Origin: Flavobacteriaceae bacterium
Lineage (GTDB): Bacteria > Bacteroidota > Bacteroidia > Flavobacteriales > Flavobacteriaceae
Reading direction: 5' to 3'
Length of the DNA stretch: 9,210 nt
NCBI GenBank assembly: GCA_947482805.1
Contig: CANKLK010000089.1
Location: 1 to 9,210, forward strand
The notes under the pieces are model-generated. The model was not told where the DNA came from. It saw nothing but the letters and a program-made list of their open reading frames with translations, and searched no databases. Positions within the stretch are counted from its first letter, which is position 1; every line of letters begins with the position of its first letter. Of this stretch, positions 5,051 through 9,210 are shown in pieces. The translations under genes were made by a program, and so were the position numbers.

Positions 5051-7671
5051 TTATTATTGTATATCAATTTTCTTAAAATTGATTTATTTTGTGAAATTAG
5101 TTTAATAAAATAGGTGCCCGATACAGTGTTGTCGGGCATTTTAATTTTAATTATATTATTTTTTATTTTTGTGTACAAGACTAATTTACCATTAATATCA
5201 TATATTTTTAAATCGGTAAAGGCTTCAGGAATATTATCAATTTGAATATAATTTGAAAAAGGATTAGGGTAAATAAGTGGTTCAATAGCATTTGTAATTT
5301 TATCAACAGCTGTATTGGGTAAAATCCTTATACAATAATCTTCAGTTTCACCATTCTGATATTGTGTACATAAGGTTGGATATGTTGACCATTGCAGCGC
5401 AACACGCATTCGGGTTACCCCAGGACTTGCATTGGCCGGTATATTAATAAGTCCAGAAATACTGTCAGTAAAATTTAAGATTCCTTCAAAAACTTTCTCG
5501 TCTGAATCGTTAAAATCATTATCTCTATTAAGATCGATCCAAATTCTGACAGCTTCCTGAAAATTATTTCCCTGTTCAATAGAGAAATCTACGGTTTCCC
5601 CAGCAGAAACTGTTTGAATAATGGTATCGAATAATTCATATCCAGCACTTTTTCCTGAAATATTCCTATAATCAACAAGTCTAAAAGATTCGATCCAATC
5701 AAAATCTGTTATGGTACCGGTCATAGAACAATATGGAGTTTGTCCACAACTATTACAACCTGTAGTTGTAAATATAAAACTATTTGAATAAGCACTAAGC
5801 GTGTCTCCACAATCTGATCGAACTTGTAACTCATAAATTGAACAAGGACTGAGGTTTATAAACTGATAATTGTTATTATTTGAATTGATAAAATTCCAAG
5901 CAGCTTGTCCATAAAGCCTCCAACGCAAATTATAGGAAGCATTTAATGAAGGTAAATTCCAGCTAATCTGTGCTGAAAAATCTGTAGTATTATTTTGAAT
6001 TATTTCAGTTGGAATACTACAACATCCATGGGTTTGAAAACTTAAAACTTGGCTACTTCCTATTGTTCCGTTACAGAAACCACTGACAAAAACATCATAT
6101 TCCTTACAACGGTAAAGATTATTAAAAACATGGGAATATTGATCAGTAACAACTGAATCGAGCCAGTTTAGTGTGTTTTTATATCGTAATCTGAGACAGG
6201 CGCTATCTTGGCCACCAGCCCAATCAATTAAAACATTGGAATCGGATACTGAGTAAATATTCAATCCAAAAGGTGCAAAACAGCTGTCGAGCGGACAGGC
6301 ATTTTGTATTTCTAACAGTGTATTATACATATTTAATTGTCCGCCACTAAGGGTTGATCCATTTAAGATAGAATTAGAACGAACACCATTAATAATGGCA
6401 TCTTTCATCCACAATGCAGCCTGATTTGGATAAAGTCTAGACAGACTCATAAATTCTCCACAGGCAGCTGCATAAGCAAGGGCAACAGTTCCAGATACAT
6501 GAGGTGTTGCAGCTGAAGTACCGCCAAAAGTTCCATAATTATTGAAGTTTAAGGTAAAAACACCATCTCCAAAGGCACCTAAATCAATATTCTGTTGACC
6601 AAAACCTCCATTACGTGTTCCTAAACGATTGAGATTTGTTACGGCAATAAGATAGTCACTCGGGCAAGTTGTGGGTAAATCTCCCTGTGTATCAACATTT
6701 ACATTATTGTTGCTTGTAGAAGCAACGTTGAGAATGCCATATTTGCCTAAGGTATCATAAAAAGCACACCAGATAGGAGCCTGTGCAGGAAAAGCATTAT
6801 CAACACCCCAGGAGGCATTCGTAACTACCACAAATGAACCCTCACTCCCATTGGTTTCGTTGTACATTTTCCTTTGAGTAAGTGCATATCCATAAGATGT
6901 CAATACATTTGCTTCAGTTGTATTAAAATTATTACGAATAAGCATGAGTTTTACTTTCCAATTTACACCGCTTACGCCTAAATTATTATTTCCCAAGGCA
7001 CCGATTATCCCTGCAACTGCAGTACCATGTGCGCCAGCACCATTGAGATTGACATTATCGTCTGAAGTATTGGTATTCCAGCCAAGGTAATCGTCTATAT
7101 AGCCATTGTTATCATCATCGATATTATTATTTGGTATTTCTCTCCAATTTATCCAAATATTTTGTTGTAAATCGGGATGATTAATGTTGGCCCCATCATC
7201 AATGACAGCAACTACGATGGTATCATTTGCAGCGGTAATACCACCTGTTGATAAATCCCAGGCCAGATCAGCATCGAGGTCCATATCGATAGTACCTCCA
7301 CCTTGTCCCGTGTTTACATACTGCCATTGGGTTGCAAATTGAGGATCATTAGGGATGGTAGAACGCAGACTTAGTTTATGATTTTTTTGGACTAGCTTTA
7401 AATCTATGTCATTATCGATATAGTCTAAGAATTCCTGAACTGTAAAAGTCTTATCAAATTCCAAAAGATAATAATTCATATTTGGAATGAGCTTTTCAGA
7501 AATTTTAAGTCCTGTTGATTTAGAATCAAACATTGAATATTTCTGAACAAAAGAGCGAATATCGGAATCCTCTTTAAATTCAATTAATAGCTGTCCAGTT
7601 TCATAGTTTTGTGAATATGAATATGAATAGATGAAAAAAAATAAAAATAATGAAAGGTGTACCTGTTTCAT
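5047..7671 (-). CDS. Secreted subtilisin-like S8 serine protease with GEVED and T9SS type A sorting domains
   Basis: Encodes 874 residues from the ATG at 7669-7671, where a signal peptide begins (MKQVHLSLFLFFFIYSYSYSQ). An ATG at 7714-7716 would add 15 residues ahead of the signal and overlaps the upstream terminator. Residues 22-105 look like a propeptide, ahead of the NDPQFATQW segment typical of Bacteroidota subtilases. The catalytic triad is visible: Asp158 in VAVIDDG, His215 in GAHGTAVAG and Ser386 in GGTSAATPHVSG. The oxyanion Asn is probably Asn321. An Asp/Asn-rich stretch (184-195) may bind calcium. Two cysteine-containing fibronectin-III-like repeats (about 467-550 and 551-637) follow. 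A GEVED domain (about 660-783) has an EF-hand-like loop at 713-725 and GETEDYC near its end. The type A sorting domain (about 800-874) starts at IYPNPFSN. It would be exported by Sec, then secreted or surface-anchored by the T9SS as a nutrient-scavenging protease. The gene is probably monocistronic. Confidence 0.93.
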   Translation of the reverse strand: MKQVHLSLFLFFFIYSYSYSQNYETGQLLIEFKEDSDIRSFVQKYSMFDSKSTGLKISEKLIPNMNYYLLEFDKTFTVQEFLDYIDNDIDLKLVQKNHKLSLRSTIPNDPQFATQWQYVNTGQGGGTIDMDLDADLAWDLSTGGITAANDTIVVAVIDDGANINHPDLQQNIWINWREIPNNNIDDDNNGYIDDYLGWNTNTSDDNVNLNGAGAHGTAVAGIIGALGNNNLGVSGVNWKVKLMLIRNNFNTTEANVLTSYGYALTQRKMYNETNGSEGSFVVVTNASWGVDNAFPAQAPIWCAFYDTLGKYGILNVASTSNNNVNVDTQGDLPTTCPSDYLIAVTNLNRLGTRNGGFGQQNIDLGAFGDGVFTLNFNNYGTFGGTSAATPHVSGTVALAYAAACGEFMSLSRLYPNQAALWMKDAIINGVRSNSILNGSTLSGGQLNMYNTLLEIQNACPLDSCFAPFGLNIYSVSDSNVLIDWAGGQDSACLRLRYKNTLNWLDSVVTDQYSHVFNNLYRCKEYDVFVSGFCNGTIGSSQVLSFQTHGCCSIPTEIIQNNTTDFSAQISWNLPSLNASYNLRWRLYGQAAWNFINSNNNNYQFINLSPCSIYELQVRSDCGDTLSAYSNSFIFTTTGCNSCGQTPYCSMTGTITDFDWIESFRLVDYRNISGKSAGYELFDTIIQTVSAGETVDFSIEQGNNFQEAVRIWIDLNRDNDFNDSDEKVFEGILNFTDSISGLINIPANASPGVTRMRVALQWSTYPTLCTQYQNGETEDYCIRILPNTAVDKITNAIEPLIYPNPFSNYIQIDNIPEAFTDLKIYDINGKLVLYTKIKNNIIKIKMPDNTVSGTYFIKLISQNKSILRKLIYNNN
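5063..5083 (+). terminator. A/T-rich hairpin downstream of the M1 peptidase gene
   Basis: ATCAATTTT (5063-5071) and AAAATTGAT (5075-5083) form a perfect 9-bp stem with a 3-nt loop, followed by TTATTTT. It begins 12 bp after the M1 stop codon. The stem has only two G-C pairs, so it would be weak on its own. It lies within the last codons of the convergent S8 protease gene. Confidence 0.4.
5115..5150 (+). terminator. Likely intrinsic terminator of the M1 peptidase gene, inside the convergent CDS
   Basis: TGCCCGA (5115-5121) pairs perfectly with TCGGGCA (5132-5138) across a 10-nt loop. TTTTAATTTTAATT follows and gives a U-rich tail on the plus-strand transcript. On the minus strand the same stem is followed by CCTATTTTATT, a less uniform tract, which suits plus-strand termination. 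It begins 65 bp after the M1 stop codon and lies within the sorting-domain codons (MPDNTVSG) of the S8 protease gene. Confidence 0.6.
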
Positions 7672-7702
7672 TCGAAGTAAAAATATACTGACAATGATAA
7701 CG

Positions 7703-7728
7703 AAAAAACCCATCAAATTGATGGGTTT
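7703..7728 (-). terminator. Intrinsic terminator of the FAD oxidoreductase/HAD hydrolase unit
   Basis: A perfect inverted repeat of 11 bp (AAACCCATCAA at 7706-7716 and TTGATGGGTTT at 7718-7728) folds into a G/C-containing stem with a small A/T loop. On the minus strand the stem is followed by a T run (complement of 7703-7708). It lies about 30 bp beyond the HAD hydrolase stop and 32 bp before the S8 protease start, so it should separate the two transcription units. On the plus strand only three T follow the stem core, so termination there is less likely. Confidence 0.8.
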
Positions 7729-7758
7729 GAGGGAAATAAAAGGGTAATTTATTTATGT

Positions 7759-8424
7759 CTAGAATTTATACAAAATTTCAGAAAGGTTGTCAATAATTAA
7801 GTCAGGTGATGCCGATTCGAGTTGTTCTCTATTGTGTGCGCCAGTTAAAACAGCAATATTCAAACCACAAGCAGCATTTTTACCTTCCTGTATATCAATT
7901 ATGCTGTCGCCAACTTTAGCAATTTCAGAAGAATTTTCAATAGAGAACTTTTCTTTTGCTAATAAAATCATATCAGGTGCTGGCCTTGCATTTAATACTT
8001 GAGATGCGGTAATGAGTGCATCTATATCATTACCAACAGACCAGTTTAACTTTTCTAATATTTTATTTGCAGTCTCTTGATTATAACCGGTATTTAAAAC
8101 AACTTTTATCCCTTTTTCTTTTAATATTTTAAACAATTCTTCGGCGTAGGGTTGAGGTTTAAAATCGAGGGTATCATATGCTTTATTAAGAAGTTTTAAA
8201 AATAAACTGTAAATTTCATTAAGCGGGTAGGAGTTAAAATTGGCTTTAGCCATAATATCTTTTAATGCCTGCATTTTTTCTTTACCTGCACCATGATCTA
8301 GTACAAATTGATAGTTTATATCAAAACCTGAATTCTTTATAGACTTATGCAATGTTTTATACACAACATTATCCTCGTCTACAGTAGTACCTGCCATGTC
8401 GAAAACGATCATTTTGATTGTCAT
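7759..8424 (-). CDS. Phosphonatase-like HAD hydrolase (TIGR03351-type, PhnX-related)
   Basis: Encodes 221 residues from the ATG at 8422-8424. An ATG two codons upstream (8428-8430) is equally possible. A further in-frame ATG at 8470-8472 would overlap the preceding gene by 38 bp. The start MTIKMIVFDMAGTTVDED carries HAD motif I with nucleophile Asp9. Residue 11 is Ala where most HAD phosphatases have Asp, as in phosphonoacetaldehyde hydrolase PhnX (DWAGTT). The cap region has GAGK with Lys48, which lines up by eye with the PhnX Schiff-base lysine (GLLK). Motif II is NTG with Thr112; motif III is probably Arg147 in ARPAPD; motif IV is GDSIID with Asp173 and Asp177. It should hydrolyse the C-P bond of a phosphonate aldehyde in the cytoplasm. 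The gene starts 10 bp after the stop of the FAD oxidoreductase gene, so both form one unit. Whether the substrate is phosphonoacetaldehyde or a relative is not shown by the sequence. Confidence 0.83.
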   Translation of the reverse strand: MTIKMIVFDMAGTTVDEDNVVYKTLHKSIKNSGFDINYQFVLDHGAGKEKMQALKDIMAKANFNSYPLNEIYSLFLKLLNKAYDTLDFKPQPYAEELFKILKEKGIKVVLNTGYNQETANKILEKLNWSVGNDIDALITASQVLNARPAPDMILLAKEKFSIENSSEIAKVGDSIIDIQEGKNAACGLNIAVLTGAHNREQLESASPDLIIDNLSEILYKF

Positions 8425-8434
8425 AAGCATTATA

Positions 8435-9210
8435 TTAGAAAGCAAAAATTTTATTGATATTTTCAAAAGCATAGCCGGGACTGGCTGTCATACCTTTGCC
8501 ACCAATACCCGTAATTATATGTACTTTGTTGTCAATGATTTTATAATAAATATCATTTTCTTTACATTGTGAATAAACGCCTAGCCATTGATTGTCAATA
8601 TTCCAATGTTCAAGATGCATTATATTTTTTGCTTCCTGAACAAAATATTCACTTATAGAATCCCTAAGGTAAAAGTCAATCTCATCTTTTTGCTTAACAT
8701 CGGCATATTCATGAGAATCACCCAAGATTATACTTCCATCGGCTTCCTGTTTAAAAAGAATATGAATACCCCAGTTTTTCCAGAAACTATTTTTCTCTTC
8801 ATTTTCTTTAATTGATTTAAATGAAGGGCAATCATAAAAGCTTTCATAACGCCTGATTGTTAGACCTGTAAGTATATTACCGGGTATTTTAATTTTATTT
8901 TGAGGTAATAAACGCAACATTTGAAGTTTTACCATTACAATGTCGCTTTCATAAAATTCTTTAAAATAAAGCTGTTCAAATTCTGCTCCAGAGCAAACTA
9001 TACAAATGGAGGCTTTATAAACTTTATTTAAACTGTCACTTATAACACAATTTTCGGAAGCACTGTCGATTTCTTTAATAAGTGTATTAGGAAAAAAACT
9101 GAAATTTTGATTCAATTTTAAATAGTCGAGCACTCGGTGAATCATTATTCTGGGATCAACTGATATTTCATCAGGAAAAAATAATCCGGCTTTACAATAA
9201 TTGCTATTCA
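8435..9210 (-). CDS. FAD-dependent oxidoreductase (TIGR03364-type, DAO fold), C-terminal part; 5' end outside window
   Basis: The frame is open from the stop at 8435-8437 to the right edge, giving 258 codons. An internal ATG at 9143-9145 is not the true start, because coding continues upstream as NYCKAGLFFPDEISVDPRI. That stretch resembles the substrate-binding entry of D-amino-acid oxidase (DAO) fold enzymes. CIVCSGAEFEQL in the middle matches the second FAD-contact region, where other members have a xxGxW-like segment. HIITGIGGKGMTASPG near the C-terminus is the closing FAD-binding motif. Family members are about 370 residues, so roughly the first 110, including the Rossmann GxGxxG, are missing here. 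TIGR03364 enzymes are known for their association with TIGR03351 hydrolases and are proposed to oxidise an aminophosphonate to an aldehyde. The hydrolase gene follows directly, which fits this. Other DAO-type amine oxidases are an alternative if the neighbour is ignored. Confidence 0.8.
   Translation of the reverse strand, partial: NSNYCKAGLFFPDEISVDPRIMIHRVLDYLKLNQNFSFFPNTLIKEIDSASENCVISDSLNKVYKASICIVCSGAEFEQLYFKEFYESDIVMVKLQMLRLLPQNKIKIPGNILTGLTIRRYESFYDCPSFKSIKENEEKNSFWKNWGIHILFKQEADGSIILGDSHEYADVKQKDEIDFYLRDSISEYFVQEAKNIMHLEHWNIDNQWLGVYSQCKENDIYYKIIDNKVHIITGIGGKGMTASPGYAFENINKIFAF

Noticed and set aside
7612..7630. Short tandem GAATAT repeat at the end of the S8 signal peptide codons
   Set aside because: Three 6-bp units encode Tyr-Ser pairs in a signal peptide tail. 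This is low-complexity coding sequence with no sign of phase variation, since the unit length keeps the frame.
8588..8815. Plus-strand frame antisense to the FAD oxidoreductase
   Set aside because: It has no family features and lies opposite a clear coding frame. The small plus-strand frames at 123-404 and 7787-8002 are rejected for the same reason.

Overview
The window looks like an ordinary chromosomal segment of a member of the Bacteroidota. The DNA is A+T-rich and the start codons lack clear Shine-Dalgarno sequences. One protein ends in a type IX secretion (T9SS) sorting domain, and several families present (DUF6702, a short HupE/UreJ_2 protein, a GEVED-domain subtilase) are common in that phylum. 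I cannot place it at genus level.

Left part (1-1390, minus strand): the first 32 codons of a nitroreductase lie just downstream of a complete class III PLP-dependent aminotransferase, probably in one transcription unit. The 84-bp gap upstream of the aminotransferase holds two near-identical palindromes matching the chromosomal parS consensus (ParB/Spo0J binding sites), centred 46 bp apart. This is the strongest non-coding signal here and suggests the segment lies in the origin-proximal part of the chromosome.

Middle part (1391-5050): a small exported DUF6702 protein (minus) diverges from a six-helix HupE/UreJ-family membrane protein (plus). An exported M1-family zinc aminopeptidase-like protein (plus) follows. 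DUF6702 and HupE may be two halves of a system that other bacteria encode as a single protein with a soluble extracytoplasmic domain fused to a HupE membrane domain.

Right-middle part (5047-7671, minus): a large secreted subtilisin-like S8 protease carries fibronectin-III-like repeats, a GEVED domain and a T9SS type A C-terminal domain. Its stop codon overlaps that of the M1 gene, and two terminator-like hairpins for the M1 transcript lie inside its C-terminal coding sequence.

Right end (7703-9210, minus): a two-gene unit of a partial FAD-dependent oxidoreductase and a phosphonatase-like HAD hydrolase is closed by a strong intrinsic terminator. This pair matches the TIGR03364/TIGR03351 association proposed to break down an aminophosphonate: the FAD enzyme would make an aldehyde and the hydrolase would cleave the C-P bond.

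I saw no tRNA, rRNA, CRISPR array, insertion sequence or prophage gene. The most notable items are the parS pair and the phosphonate gene pair. I saw no clearly new defence or mobile system.
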